23,566 nt of DNA from JAADHG01 sp964418645. Its GTDB lineage: Bacteria > Bacteroidota > Bacteroidia > Flavobacteriales > Flavobacteriaceae. The notes beneath the pieces were generated by a model. That model was not told where the DNA came from. It searched no databases and saw only the letters and a list, made by a program, of their open reading frames with translations. Below, piece by piece: positions 14,649-23,233 of this stretch. Location: NCBI GenBank assembly GCA_964418645.1, contig CAYQME010000038.1, positions 1 through 23,566 on the forward strand, written 5' to 3'. Within the stretch, counting starts at the first letter, position 1; every line of letters begins with the position of its first letter. The position numbers and the translations under genes were made by a program.

Positions 14649-15506
14649 TTAGTTTGTAGCCAAAACACTAATTAACACAGGCAAATGGTCTGAAATATAA
14701 TTGTCGTTGTCCATTTTATCATCAATATGTTTGTAAGAGAAAACATCGAACCCTTTTACAAATATATAGTCAATCCTAATGGGCTTAAAAATCGAATCGA
14801 AACTTGTAAATGTGCCAAATGGACCATTAAACGGTTTTTTAGAATTTGTAATGCCGTAGTCTAATTCTTTACTAATTATTTGTATGGTTTTGCTATTTGG
14901 TTCACTATTTAAATCGCCCATTAAAACAACAGGCAATACGTTTTTGTTTAAAGTTTTAATCTTTTTTAAAATAAGTTTTGCCGACATTTCTCTGGCCACA
15001 ACACCAATATGGTCAAAATGGGTATTAAATACCCAAAACCGTTTTTTTGTTTTTTTAAATTCAAACAGCCCATAAGTGCAAATCCGTTCTAAAGCAGCAT
15101 CCCAACCCACTGAAATAGTATCACTTTGTTCTGAAAGCCAAAACGTTGATGTTTCAACTACTGAAAATTTTGTTGTATTGTAAAATATAGGGCTAAATTC
15201 ACCTTTAAGTTTTCCGTCTTCTCTGCCAACACCAATAAATTTATAGTTTGGTAAACAACTATCAATAAATTTTATTTGATGATATAGTCCTTCTTGTAAA
15301 CCTAAAATTTCTGGTTGATATTTTGTAATAAGTTTGAAAACATCATTTTTTCGGTTTTCCCATTTATTAATTCCATCATTTGGATTGTCATATCTAATAT
15401 TGTAAGACATGATATTAGTTGTCTGGCTAAATGCTTCAATATTAATGACAAAAATTAAAACAAAAATGTAGAATACTTTGAAGGATTTAATCATTGTTTT
15501 CTTCAT
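14649..15506 (-). CDS. Exported endonuclease/exonuclease/phosphatase-family protein
   Basis: A 285-residue protein with a signal peptide (about residues 1-27, ending EAFSQ) and an EEP fold carrying all the usual metal and catalytic motifs: IMSYNIRYDN, GLQEGL (Glu72 metal ligand), FNTHFDHIG, VVLMGDLNSEPNS, RIDYIFVKG and ISDHLPVLI. The superfamily cleaves phosphodiester or phosphomonoester bonds in nucleic acids, inositol phosphates or sphingomyelin. The substrate cannot be read from sequence, but action outside the cytoplasm is likely. The ATG at 15506 overlaps the TonB-receptor stop by one base (TAATG), so it is co-translated with that receptor. A second ATG (MIKSFK) four codons on is possible. 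Confidence 0.9.
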   Translation of the reverse strand: MKKTMIKSFKVFYIFVLIFVINIEAFSQTTNIMSYNIRYDNPNDGINKWENRKNDVFKLITKYQPEILGLQEGLYHQIKFIDSCLPNYKFIGVGREDGKLKGEFSPIFYNTTKFSVVETSTFWLSEQSDTISVGWDAALERICTYGLFEFKKTKKRFWVFNTHFDHIGVVAREMSAKLILKKIKTLNKNVLPVVLMGDLNSEPNSKTIQIISKELDYGITNSKKPFNGPFGTFTSFDSIFKPIRIDYIFVKGFDVFSYKHIDDKMDNDNYISDHLPVLISVLATN

Positions 15507-17968
15507 TAAAACCGCATTCCAACACGTACGTTAAATACTCTTGGTGTTAAAAAATTTGGAACTGCAATTTGCCGTTTGGAGTACACATCTCTTACCCAAG
15601 TGTTGGTAATAGAGTTTTGCATATCAAACATATTAAAGATTTCAATACCTAGGCTCAACTCTTTAAATTTGCTTTTCCATCCAGAATTGTAGGTCTTGTT
15701 TTTGTCTACAAGGGCATAAGAAATACCTAAATCGGTACGTTTATAATCTCTTAATCTACTTTGAAATTGGTAAGGATCGGCAAAACTAGGAGAGCCTCCA
15801 GGCACACCTGTATTATAAACCAAATTCAAGTACATTTTTAAATCTGGAATATTTGGCACATAATCCTGAAATAAGATTCCAAATTTTAAGCGTTGGTCTG
15901 TAGGACGAGAAATATAACCACGATTATCTATGTTTTCTTCAGTTTTTAAATACCCAAAGCTAAACCACGATTCTGTTCCAAGTACAAATTCGCCATTAAT
16001 ACGTAAATCTAAACCATAAGCATAGGCTTTAGCATTATTCTTGGCGCGATAACGAATCCGAACATTTTCAACAGTATACGGATTTACATTTGTTAAGTTT
16101 TTATAATATGCTTCTGCAACTAATTTAAATGGTCTGTCCCACATATTAAAACTGTATTCATTGCCTAAAACAATATGAACCGATTTTTGAGCTTGCACAT
16201 TAGGTCTTACTATCCCAGAAGAGTCTCTTAATTCTCTATAAAAAGGAGGTTGGTAATAGAGGCCACCACTAATTCTAAATAAGACATCTTTTTCCCAATC
16301 TGGTTTTATGGCGAATTGTGCTCTTGGACTAAATACAGTTTGTGTAGTACTTGTAATCCCGTTACCACTAACTGTCCAATTATGTATTCGTAAGCCTGCA
16401 TTATAAAAGACATCGTCACTTCCAATGGAAGTGCGTTTACTCCATTGTGCATAGGCTTGAAACCTATCAATCTGTGTGCTGTTTGTTGCTCTTACATTTT
16501 GAAACGGAACTAATGGGCCTTCATAAGCTTCATAAGGCTGATCGTTAAAGGCATCAATACTTGGTGGGTTAATAGAAAATCCTGCCGAATCTATAACTTC
16601 CCATTCTACAATACGATCCCGAATGTCTTCACGGGTATATTTAAGAGACCATTCAAAATGATCGTCGTTAGATTTATAACTTCCCTTATGCTCAGCGGTT
16701 GTAATAAGCGCATCTAGGTCATTTCTGGCATGATTGAGTTGTGAACCTATGCCTTCACTAAACTCAACTTCGCCTAAATTATCGTCACCAATATTGCTGT
16801 TTACTTCTCCAAGTCTGTATTGTGCTAATATGTCGAAATATTCCTTTTCTTGTGTGTTGTAGTTTGAAACAATTAGCTTAAGGGTTAAGTCATCATTTAC
16901 AAAATAAGAGCCTTTTAAAGCTCCAAAATATGTTTGATATTGATCTCTTTCTTGCCCTTCATAAAACACTAAAAGAGCTAAAGGATCCGTTAGAGTGCCA
17001 AAATTAGTTTGGCGCGTTTCAGGTTCATAATTATATTCGTTTATAGAAGCATTTCCTAAAAAGCTTAAATGAAACTTATCAGAAAATTTATAGGTTAAAT
17101 AGGTTTGTGCATCAGCAAATTTCGGGTCGTAATTGGTTTCGGTTTCTTTAGCTGTAACTAGCAAGCTATTGTCGCGATATCGTAAACCGATGATTCCAGA
17201 AAATTTAGAATCTTTTGAAACTGCTTCGGCTGAAATACTCCCTCCTAATAAACTTAAATCGGCAGACACACCAAATCTAATAGGGTTTCTATACGTAATA
17301 TCTAATACTGAGGATAGTTTATCTCCATATTTTGCTTGAAATCCACCTGCCGAAAAATCGACATTCTGAACTAAATCAGTATTTACAAAGCTTAGACCTT
17401 CTTGTTGTCCAGATCTAATAAGAAACGGACGATACACCTCAATTTCATTGACATATACTAAATTTTCATCAAAATTCCCACCTCGTACAGAGTATTGTGT
17501 GCTTAATTCGTTTGTAATATTAACACCTGGAAGCGTTTTTAATATATTCTCTATGCCAGGTTGTGCGCCTTTTAATGTTCTTAACAGTTCTGGTTCTATA
17601 GTGGTTACACCTTCCACACGTTTCCGTTCGTTACCAGTAACAATAACTGTCGCTATCTGTTCAATGTTCAGATCCATTACCGGATTAAATTCAAATGCCT
17701 CTCCGTTTTTTAAATTGAATGTGGCACTTATTTTTTTAAAACTTAGGTGTGTAAAAACTATAGTTAAGTTTTGGTTTGCAGGAATTTTTAAGAGGTAAAA
17801 GCCGTTATTATTTGTTGACGTTCCGTCGTTTCCCGTTTTAATGTTTACATTGGTAATAGGGATATTGTTATTATCCAAAATAATTCCTTTGAGTGTTGCA
17901 GTTTGTGCAATCCCAAAAAAAGGCAGTAATATTAGTAGAAATTGTAAGCGTTTATATATAATCTTCAA
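15506..17968 (-). CDS. TonB-dependent receptor with N-terminal carboxypeptidase-regulatory-like domain
   Basis: An outer-membrane active transporter of about 820 residues. After a signal peptide (KIIYKRLQFLLILLPFFGIAQ) comes a CarboxypepD_reg-like domain (TATLKGIILDNNNIPITNVN...), a plug domain (IATVIVTGNERKR, PGIENILKTLPGVN, YSVRGGNFDENLVYVNEIEV) and a 22-strand-type barrel ending FNVRVGMRF with the C-terminal Phe. No susD gene follows, so it is not a standard glycan-utilisation pair. The longest ATG frame (to 18037) overlaps the upstream M23 gene by 59 bases and buries the signal peptide. The TTG at 17968, 10 bases after the M23 stop, gives a normal signal peptide, so I use it. The transported ligand is unknown. 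Confidence 0.88.
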   Translation of the reverse strand: MKIIYKRLQFLLILLPFFGIAQTATLKGIILDNNNIPITNVNIKTGNDGTSTNNNGFYLLKIPANQNLTIVFTHLSFKKISATFNLKNGEAFEFNPVMDLNIEQIATVIVTGNERKRVEGVTTIEPELLRTLKGAQPGIENILKTLPGVNITNELSTQYSVRGGNFDENLVYVNEIEVYRPFLIRSGQQEGLSFVNTDLVQNVDFSAGGFQAKYGDKLSSVLDITYRNPIRFGVSADLSLLGGSISAEAVSKDSKFSGIIGLRYRDNSLLVTAKETETNYDPKFADAQTYLTYKFSDKFHLSFLGNASINEYNYEPETRQTNFGTLTDPLALLVFYEGQERDQYQTYFGALKGSYFVNDDLTLKLIVSNYNTQEKEYFDILAQYRLGEVNSNIGDDNLGEVEFSEGIGSQLNHARNDLDALITTAEHKGSYKSNDDHFEWSLKYTREDIRDRIVEWEVIDSAGFSINPPSIDAFNDQPYEAYEGPLVPFQNVRATNSTQIDRFQAYAQWSKRTSIGSDDVFYNAGLRIHNWTVSGNGITSTTQTVFSPRAQFAIKPDWEKDVLFRISGGLYYQPPFYRELRDSSGIVRPNVQAQKSVHIVLGNEYSFNMWDRPFKLVAEAYYKNLTNVNPYTVENVRIRYRAKNNAKAYAYGLDLRINGEFVLGTESWFSFGYLKTEENIDNRGYISRPTDQRLKFGILFQDYVPNIPDLKMYLNLVYNTGVPGGSPSFADPYQFQSRLRDYKRTDLGISYALVDKNKTYNSGWKSKFKELSLGIEIFNMFDMQNSITNTWVRDVYSKRQIAVPNFLTPRVFNVRVGMRF

Positions 17969-17978
17969 GGCTTGTATT

Positions 17979-19670
17979 TTATTTTCTATAAAAGATTGCT
18001 TCAAATGTAGAGCTATTTCCAACATTATCAGTAACAATTATCTTTAAATTATTCTTTGTATCTGTTATTACGTTATCGTTAAAATCGTAGGTCAATATAT
18101 TTTTCTTAGGATCATATTCCATTAGAATCCATTTTCCGTTTACCAAAGCTCTATAATTTTTTATTCCAGAAATATCGTCTTTTATTTTTAGTTTTAAATA
18201 CCTATACTTGCTCAACCATTTGCCATTTTGAAAGTTAAGTGGCTTTATTTCGGGACTTTTGGTATCTGATGCCAAAGTATAAGTACCTAATGTTTTGGTT
18301 CTACTTGTAATAATATCGCCTTTTTTTGTAGTAGGCCAGTAGGTTAATTTATTTTTATAACCTAGCATTCTTGCAATAAATAGTTTTTCTTTATCGGCTT
18401 TTTTATAGTTGCTAATATCAAAATTAATAGCCAAATATTTTTGAGCAGGAACTGTAGCATTGTGCAGGATAAGGGTGTCATTTTCAGCGTTGAAATTCAT
18501 GTAAAAATTATCATAAAATGTATTTTTTGGGATATAGACTGAAATATTGCCTTCTTCTAAGTTAGTAGCTTGATCGGCATAAATGTAATGCTTAGTAGTC
18601 TCAATAGATTTGGGTGTAATACTGTCGCTTTTACTACCTATAATGGGAATGGTCAACCATGTGCCATTTCCTTTATAATCGTTTATTTTTACTTTATAAA
18701 CCGAAGCAGTACTGTCTTCTATGGTAATGTATCCATTATCTACGATATCATTGTATAAACTCAATGGGTTATTTGGTTGGATAAATAATTTTTGTATTCT
18801 CGATTTATGGTTTTTAAAGTAAGCGTAATCAATTAAGCGGTTTAGATGTTTAGTTTCACTAAATGAAAAGCGTTTAAAATCGATTTCTAAATTTTTATTG
18901 CCGTTATAAAACGATTGTATTTTTGTAACACCATTTTTATTTGAGGCAAAATCTTGACGGTCATAAGTGTTAATTCCAAATCCTATTTTCCCATAGGCTT
19001 TTATACTTTCAACAGTGTAATCCCCATTCTCTTGTGGAACTAATCTTAGTTTTACAGTTTCATTAGTTTGATTTATATGTGAATTTTTCCCAATAGGATA
19101 GCCATAAACGCTAACAATAGTTGGTGTTCTGGTGTCTTTAATGTCTATTCCAAAAAGCATTGGATTTATAGGTCTTTCTTTTTTGTCTCTTATTTCAAAA
19201 TGTAAATGTGGCGCACTAGATCCTCCAGTATTCCCACTATAGGCAATTACTTCATTTGCATCAATCAGCAATTCTAAAATAGTTGGAAAAACTTCAATTT
19301 CGAAACTTTCTTTTTTATACTGTTGTTTCTTTATATAGGCTTCTATTCTTGGTGAAAATTTTTGTAAATGAGCATAAACTGTTGTGTACCCATTAGGATG
19401 CGTTATGTACAATGCTTTGCCATAACCCCAATGTGAAATTTTAATTCTGCTAATATATCCTTGAGCTGCGGCATATACTTTAAATCCTTCTTTATGCTGC
19501 GTTTTAATATCTAAACCCGAATGAAAATGATTGGAACGCAACTCGGCAAACGTACCTGCAAGCACTAAAGGTATATCTAAAGGATTACGAAAATAATCTT
19601 GTGGATAAGGATTTTGAGCAATTGCAACTTGCGAGATGATTAGAAAAAAGGTGATGAGGATTTTTACCAT
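17979..19670 (-). CDS. M23-family peptidase (LytM-like), exported
   Basis: A 563-residue protein with a signal peptide (MVKILITFFLIISQVAIAQ) and an N-terminal LytM/M23 zinc peptidase domain at about 30-175. Zinc ligands are visible: His50 and Asp54 in HFHSGLD, and His157 in PHLHFEIRD, with His101 (YAHLQ) and His155 as catalytic histidines. Supporting motifs are KVYAAAQGYISRI, GYGKALYITHPNGYTTVYAHL and AYSGNTGGSSAPHLHF. M23 enzymes cut peptidoglycan cross-links. All key residues are present, so it should be active. The long C-terminal region (about 180-563) is beta-rich, ends in an Ig-like segment (DNVGNSSTFEAIFYRK) and may bind the substrate or a partner. It is first in an operon with a TonB-dependent receptor and a phosphoesterase. 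Confidence 0.9.
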   Translation of the reverse strand: MVKILITFFLIISQVAIAQNPYPQDYFRNPLDIPLVLAGTFAELRSNHFHSGLDIKTQHKEGFKVYAAAQGYISRIKISHWGYGKALYITHPNGYTTVYAHLQKFSPRIEAYIKKQQYKKESFEIEVFPTILELLIDANEVIAYSGNTGGSSAPHLHFEIRDKKERPINPMLFGIDIKDTRTPTIVSVYGYPIGKNSHINQTNETVKLRLVPQENGDYTVESIKAYGKIGFGINTYDRQDFASNKNGVTKIQSFYNGNKNLEIDFKRFSFSETKHLNRLIDYAYFKNHKSRIQKLFIQPNNPLSLYNDIVDNGYITIEDSTASVYKVKINDYKGNGTWLTIPIIGSKSDSITPKSIETTKHYIYADQATNLEEGNISVYIPKNTFYDNFYMNFNAENDTLILHNATVPAQKYLAINFDISNYKKADKEKLFIARMLGYKNKLTYWPTTKKGDIITSRTKTLGTYTLASDTKSPEIKPLNFQNGKWLSKYRYLKLKIKDDISGIKNYRALVNGKWILMEYDPKKNILTYDFNDNVITDTKNNLKIIVTDNVGNSSTFEAIFYRK

Positions 19671-19792
19671 AAATATGCTGTTACTGCTAAAATATTAATT
19701 TGTGGTTAATATGCAAAGGATAATTAAATACTAAACCACAACTATTCTAACTACTTGAAAATTAATATATTTTAAAAATTACTTAAAAACTA

Positions 19793-19823
19793 TTGTTATT
19801 TAAAGTTTGGTATGTTAACTTTG
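19793..19823 (+). promoter_or_regulatory. Promoter of the coiled-coil/zapA operon
   Basis: TTG at 19793-19795 and TAACTTTG at 19816-19823, 20 bases apart, match the Bacteroidota -33/-7 elements. The -7 box ends 24 bases before the ATG at 19848. Confidence 0.6.
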
Positions 19824-19847
19824 TGTAATTAGTATTGAATTTGATAA

Positions 19848-20138
19848 ATGAGTAATATTGAGACTATTGTAGATTCTATAGAGAACAGAATTAGCAAAGT
19901 GTTGCATAAACTTGAAGTTTTAAAGCAAACAAACACTAAATTAAATACAGAATTATCAATATCTCAGCAAAAATTATCTCAGCAAGAAGATCTAATAGCT
20001 TCTTGGGAAGAAAAATATGAATCGCAAAAATTTGCAAATTCAATATTAGGCAGTAACGAGACTAAAAAAGAAGCGAAGCTCAAAATAAATACATTAATTA
20101 GAGAGATTGATTATTGTATATCACAACTATCTGAATAA
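19848..20138 (+). CDS. Small coiled-coil protein upstream of zapA (ZapB-like)
   Basis: A 96-residue protein that is almost entirely heptad-repeat coiled coil (DSIENRISKVLHKLEVLKQ, NTELSISQQKLSQQEDLIAS), with a conserved KKEAKLKINTLIREIDYCI end. It lies 18 bases upstream of zapA. In flavobacteria this gene precedes zapA consistently, as I recall, and homologues are sometimes mislabelled phenylalanyl-tRNA synthetase beta subunit, which this clearly is not. A role as a divisome-associated coiled coil working with ZapA, comparable to ZapB, is inferred from size, structure and position. No direct sequence proof. Confidence 0.78.
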   Translation: MSNIETIVDSIENRISKVLHKLEVLKQTNTKLNTELSISQQKLSQQEDLIASWEEKYESQKFANSILGSNETKKEAKLKINTLIREIDYCISQLSE

Positions 20139-20156
20139 TGTTATATAGTTTTTTAA

Positions 20157-20450
20157 ATGTCAGAAAAGCTTAAAATAAAGCTATCCATAGCTAACAGAGT
20201 ATATCCTTTAACGATAGTACCAAGTCAAGAAGAAGGATTGCGCAAAGCCGCTCAGAAAATTGATGCTATGATTAAACAATTTGAGCAAAGTTATTCTGTA
20301 AGAGATAAGCAAGATGTGTTAGCGATGTGTGCTCTGCAGTTTGCATCTCAAACAGAACAGAAAACGATAGATATAGATAATTTAAGTGACGAAGTTGAAC
20401 ATAAGCTTGATGCCATTGACCAACTTTTAAAAGTACATTTAAATTCTTAA
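20157..20450 (+). CDS. zapA: Cell division protein ZapA
   Basis: A 97-residue ZapA-family protein. It binds and bundles FtsZ filaments at the septal ring. The N-terminal domain KLKIKLSIANRVYPLTIVPSQEEGLRKAA (4-32) with KIDAMIKQFEQSY fits the family globular part. The long C-terminal helix (QDVLAMCALQFASQ through DQLLKVHL) fits the dimer/tetramer coiled coil. It follows the ZapB-like gene closely and precedes a probable 6S RNA gene and RNase Y. The zapA-6S RNA neighbourhood is also seen in gammaproteobacteria, which adds weight to both calls. Confidence 0.9.
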   Translation: MSEKLKIKLSIANRVYPLTIVPSQEEGLRKAAQKIDAMIKQFEQSYSVRDKQDVLAMCALQFASQTEQKTIDIDNLSDEVEHKLDAIDQLLKVHLNS

Positions 20451-20469
20451 GTTCTTTAAAAAATAAAAG

Positions 20470-20641
20470 GTTACTGCCTGCATTAGTTATTTTTTTTGAT
20501 AAACTCAACGTTAATTCTTTAAAAAGGGTGAGTTGAAGTTGTAAAAGCGTGCTGCCTCGAGCAGATACTTGATCAGCTTGTTAACCCTAAACTTGTTTTT
20601 AAGGAGTTTATACAAAACCAAAACTAGTGTAGGCTTTTTTA
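20470..20641 (+). ncRNA. ssrS: Probable 6S RNA
   Basis: The 211-base gap between zapA and rny holds a sequence that can fold as one long rod. Outer stem: 20476-20487 (GCCTGCATTAGT) with 20623-20634 (ACTAGTGTAGGC), 12 pairs including two G-U. Next: ATAAACTC (20499-20506) with GAGTTTAT (20604-20611). Then CTTTAAAAA (20517-20525) with TTTTTAAGG (20596-20604), which share base 20604 and so compete at the edge, and AGGGT (20525-20529) with ACCCT (20584-20588). The apical part has CTGC-CTCGA-GCAG. A T6 tract follows the outer stem as terminator. Size (about 172 nt), rod shape with internal loops, and location after zapA fit 6S RNA, which binds the RNA polymerase holoenzyme and mimics an open promoter. 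No protein frame makes sense here. Ends are approximate. Confidence 0.75.
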
Positions 20642-20661
20642 TACAATTAACTATAAACAAA

Positions 20662-22239
20662 ATGGAAACGAATACAATTTTATTAATTGTTGGAGGAATT
20701 ATAATAGGTACAGTTATTGGATTTATTATTGCCAAATCATTAGAGAAAAATAACGCATCAAAATTAATAAAGAATGCTAAAAAAGAGGCTTCAATTATTA
20801 TTAAGGATGCTAATCATAAAGGGGAATCAATAAAAAAAGATAAGATTCTTCAAGCCAAAGAAAGATTTATAGAGCTAAAATCTGAACATGAAAAAGTGAT
20901 TTTATCTCGCGATAGAAAAATATCAGAAGCTGAAAAACGTAGTCGAGATAAGGAATCTCAAGTGTCTTCCGAACTATCTAAAAATAAAAAGATAAATAAT
21001 GAAGTTGAAGGAAAAATCAAGGACTATAACTTTAGATTAGACCATTTAGAGAAGCGTAAGGAAGAAGTTGAAAAGGTTCATAAACGACAAATTCAACAGT
21101 TAGAAGTTATTTCAAGTCTATCAGCCGAAGATGCAAAATTGCAATTGGTCGAATCTTTAAAAGAAGAAGCTAAAAATGATGCAATGGTTTATGTGCAAGA
21201 TAAAATGGAGGAAGCCAAACTTACGGCGCAACAAGAGGCCAAGAAAATTATAATTAATACCATTCAGCGTATTGGTACTGAGGAAGCTGTTGATAATTGT
21301 GTATCTGTATTCAATATAGAATCGGATGATATTAAAGGACGGATTATTGGTCGTGAAGGACGTAATATTAGGGCTATAGAAGCTGCAACTGGTGTAGAAA
21401 TTATTGTTGACGACACACCCGAAGCTATAATTTTATCATGCTTTGATTCTGTGCGACGTGAGATTGCACGTTTATCACTTCATAAATTAGTTACTGACGG
21501 AAGGATTCATCCTGCAAGAATTGAAGAAATTGTTAAAAAGACACAAAAGCAGATTGAACAAGAAATTATTGAAGTTGGTAAGCGTACAGTAATAGATTTA
21601 GGAATTCATGGTTTGCATCCTGAACTTATTAAAACTGTAGGTAGAATGAAATACCGTTCGTCTTATGGCCAAAACTTATTACAACACTCAAGAGAAGTCG
21701 CAAAACTTTGTGGTGTAATGGCTGCCGAATTAGGCTTAAACTCTAAGCTTGCTAAACGTGCAGGATTGTTACACGATATTGGTAAAGTACCAGATGCCGA
21801 AGCGGATATGGAAACACCTCATGCTATTTTAGGGATGCAATGGGCCGAAAAATATGGTGAAAAAGGTGAAGTTTGTAATGCCATAGGAGCGCATCATGAC
21901 GAGATAGAAATGAAATCGTTGTTATCTCCAATCGTTCAAGTGTGTGATGCTATTTCTGGTGCACGTCCAGGCGCAAGACGTCAAGTATTAGACTCATATA
22001 TTCAACGTTTAAAAGACCTTGAAGATATAGCCTTTGGCTTTTCAGGCGTAAATAAAGCCTATGCTATTCAAGCTGGTAGAGAGCTTCGTGTTATTGTAGA
22101 GAGCGAAAAAGTAAGCGATGATAAAGCCGCTAATTTATCTTTTGAAATTTCCCAAAAAATACAAACCGACATGACGTACCCAGGTCAAGTAAAGGTTACT
22201 GTAATTAGAGAAACTAGAGCTGTAAATATTGCGAAGTAG
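20662..22239 (+). CDS. rny: Ribonuclease Y
   Basis: A 525-residue membrane-anchored endoribonuclease that starts mRNA decay. It has an N-terminal membrane helix (about 5-24, ILLIVGGIIIGTVIGFIIA), a long charged coiled coil (about 30-200), a KH domain with IKGRIIGREGRNIRAIE (225-240), and an HD domain with HSREVAKLCG (342-351), LLHDIGKVPD (369-378; His371-Asp372) and GAHHDEIEMKS. It is full length for the family. The ATG at 20662 (METNTILLIV) is chosen. The open frame extends upstream to 20569, but that part lies inside the probable 6S RNA and would bury the membrane anchor behind an unrelated 31-residue leader. It converges with xerD, 27 bases between stops. Confidence 0.95.
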   Translation: METNTILLIVGGIIIGTVIGFIIAKSLEKNNASKLIKNAKKEASIIIKDANHKGESIKKDKILQAKERFIELKSEHEKVILSRDRKISEAEKRSRDKESQVSSELSKNKKINNEVEGKIKDYNFRLDHLEKRKEEVEKVHKRQIQQLEVISSLSAEDAKLQLVESLKEEAKNDAMVYVQDKMEEAKLTAQQEAKKIIINTIQRIGTEEAVDNCVSVFNIESDDIKGRIIGREGRNIRAIEAATGVEIIVDDTPEAIILSCFDSVRREIARLSLHKLVTDGRIHPARIEEIVKKTQKQIEQEIIEVGKRTVIDLGIHGLHPELIKTVGRMKYRSSYGQNLLQHSREVAKLCGVMAAELGLNSKLAKRAGLLHDIGKVPDAEADMETPHAILGMQWAEKYGEKGEVCNAIGAHHDEIEMKSLLSPIVQVCDAISGARPGARRQVLDSYIQRLKDLEDIAFGFSGVNKAYAIQAGRELRVIVESEKVSDDKAANLSFEISQKIQTDMTYPGQVKVTVIRETRAVNIAK

Positions 22240-22266
22240 TGCATTTTTGCCTTTGCAGGAACTAGT

Positions 22267-23163
22267 TTATTTCCTTGGATGAAACGTATCAATTACATCT
22301 CTTAGGTGGCTTTTGTCAACATGCATATAAATTTCAGTAGTTATAATACTTTCATGTCCAAGCATAAGCTGTATAGCTCTTAAATCGGCACCATTTTCTA
22401 GTAAATGTGTCGCAAAAGAATGTCTGAATGTATGTGGGGAAATGGTTTTTTTAATTCCTGCTTTTTCGGCAAGTTGTTTTACAATAGTAAAAACCATAGC
22501 TCTAGAGAGTTGTTTCCCTCTTCTGTTTAAAAATAGTGTATCTCTATACGCTGAAACTATTGGGATGTGAGTTCTTACTTCATTCTTATAAGTGTTAATA
22601 TATTTTTGAGTTGTATTACCAATTGGTACAAAACGTTGTTTATCGCCTTTACCAGTAACTTTAATAAAGCCTTCATCAAAAAACAAATCGGATACCTTAA
22701 GATTTGTCAATTCGCTTACACGTAAACCACAACTATACAGCGTTTCAATAATAGCTCTGTTGCGTTCGCCTTGTGCATTACTTAAATCTATAGTAGCAAT
22801 TATTTTATCAATTTCTTCAATGGATAAAGTATCGGGGAGTTTTCGCCCAATCTTTGGAGATTCAATAAGTTCTAAAGGATTTGTTTCCCGATAGCCTTCA
22901 AAAATTAAATAATCAAAAAAACTTCGTAATCCAGAGATTAATCGTGATTGACTTCTGGCATTTAATTCCTTTGCAATGGTGTATATAAATTCTTGAACAT
23001 TTTCGTGTTCAATAGATATTGGAGATTCTTTCACATGATTATGCACTATAAAAACAATGAGCTTTTTTACATCTTGATTATAACTATTTATAGAGTTTTG
23101 AGAAAGTCCTCTCTCTATTTTTAAATAATGTGAATAATCTTTTAAAGCTTGACTCCATTTCAT
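22267..23163 (-). CDS. xerD: Site-specific tyrosine recombinase XerD
   Basis: A 298-residue Xer recombinase that, with XerC in many bacteria, resolves chromosome dimers at dif. The N-terminal SAM-like DNA-binding domain (1-100) begins WSQALKDYSHYLKIERGLSQ. The catalytic domain shows the complete active site: Arg148 (YSCGLRVSEL), Lys172 (VTGKGDKQR), His244 and Arg247 (SPHTFRHSFATH), His270 (LMLGHESI) and nucleophile Tyr279 (TEIYMHV). Length and motif spacing are those of housekeeping XerD, not a phage integrase. No dif-like site or mobile element borders it. It is divergent from aroQ, an arrangement I recall as common in Bacteroidota. Confidence 0.95.
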   Translation of the reverse strand: MKWSQALKDYSHYLKIERGLSQNSINSYNQDVKKLIVFIVHNHVKESPISIEHENVQEFIYTIAKELNARSQSRLISGLRSFFDYLIFEGYRETNPLELIESPKIGRKLPDTLSIEEIDKIIATIDLSNAQGERNRAIIETLYSCGLRVSELTNLKVSDLFFDEGFIKVTGKGDKQRFVPIGNTTQKYINTYKNEVRTHIPIVSAYRDTLFLNRRGKQLSRAMVFTIVKQLAEKAGIKKTISPHTFRHSFATHLLENGADLRAIQLMLGHESIITTEIYMHVDKSHLRDVIDTFHPRK

Positions 23164-23168
23164 AAGTC

Positions 23169-23176
23169 CAAATATA
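23169..23176 (-). promoter_or_regulatory. TAnnTTTG promoter element for xerD
   Basis: Minus strand TATATTTG ends 5 bases before the xerD ATG. It fits the Bacteroidota -7 box. No good -33 TTG is seen. If used, the mRNA would have almost no leader. Confidence 0.4.
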
Positions 23177-23204
23177 AGTATTATAAAAAATTAGCTGGTG
23201 CTCA

Positions 23205-23233
23205 TTGTTATGCTTTATTTTTTGATACATTTG
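23205..23233 (+). promoter_or_regulatory. Promoter of aroQ, abutting the start codon
   Basis: TTG at 23205-23207 and TACATTTG at 23226-23233, 18 bases apart, match the -33/-7 pair. Only four bases separate the -7 box from the aroQ ATG, so transcription probably starts at or near the A of the ATG. Confidence 0.55.

Noticed and set aside
20569..20661. 31-residue N-terminal extension of RNase Y
   Set aside because: It lies within the probable 6S RNA and would place a foreign leader before the membrane anchor. The ATG at 20662 gives the normal family N-terminus.
20272..20735. Minus-strand open frames of 74-78 codons opposite zapA and the 6S RNA region
   Set aside because: They are antisense to a conserved gene and a structured RNA, with no recognisable protein features.
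22240..22266. Terminator between rny and xerD
   Set aside because: The 27-base gap holds only a weak TGCA...TGCA symmetry without a stable stem, so I do not call it.
22267..23163. Phage or island integrase
   Set aside because: Length, motif spacing and neighbours are those of housekeeping XerD, and no attachment-site repeats or tRNA lie nearby.
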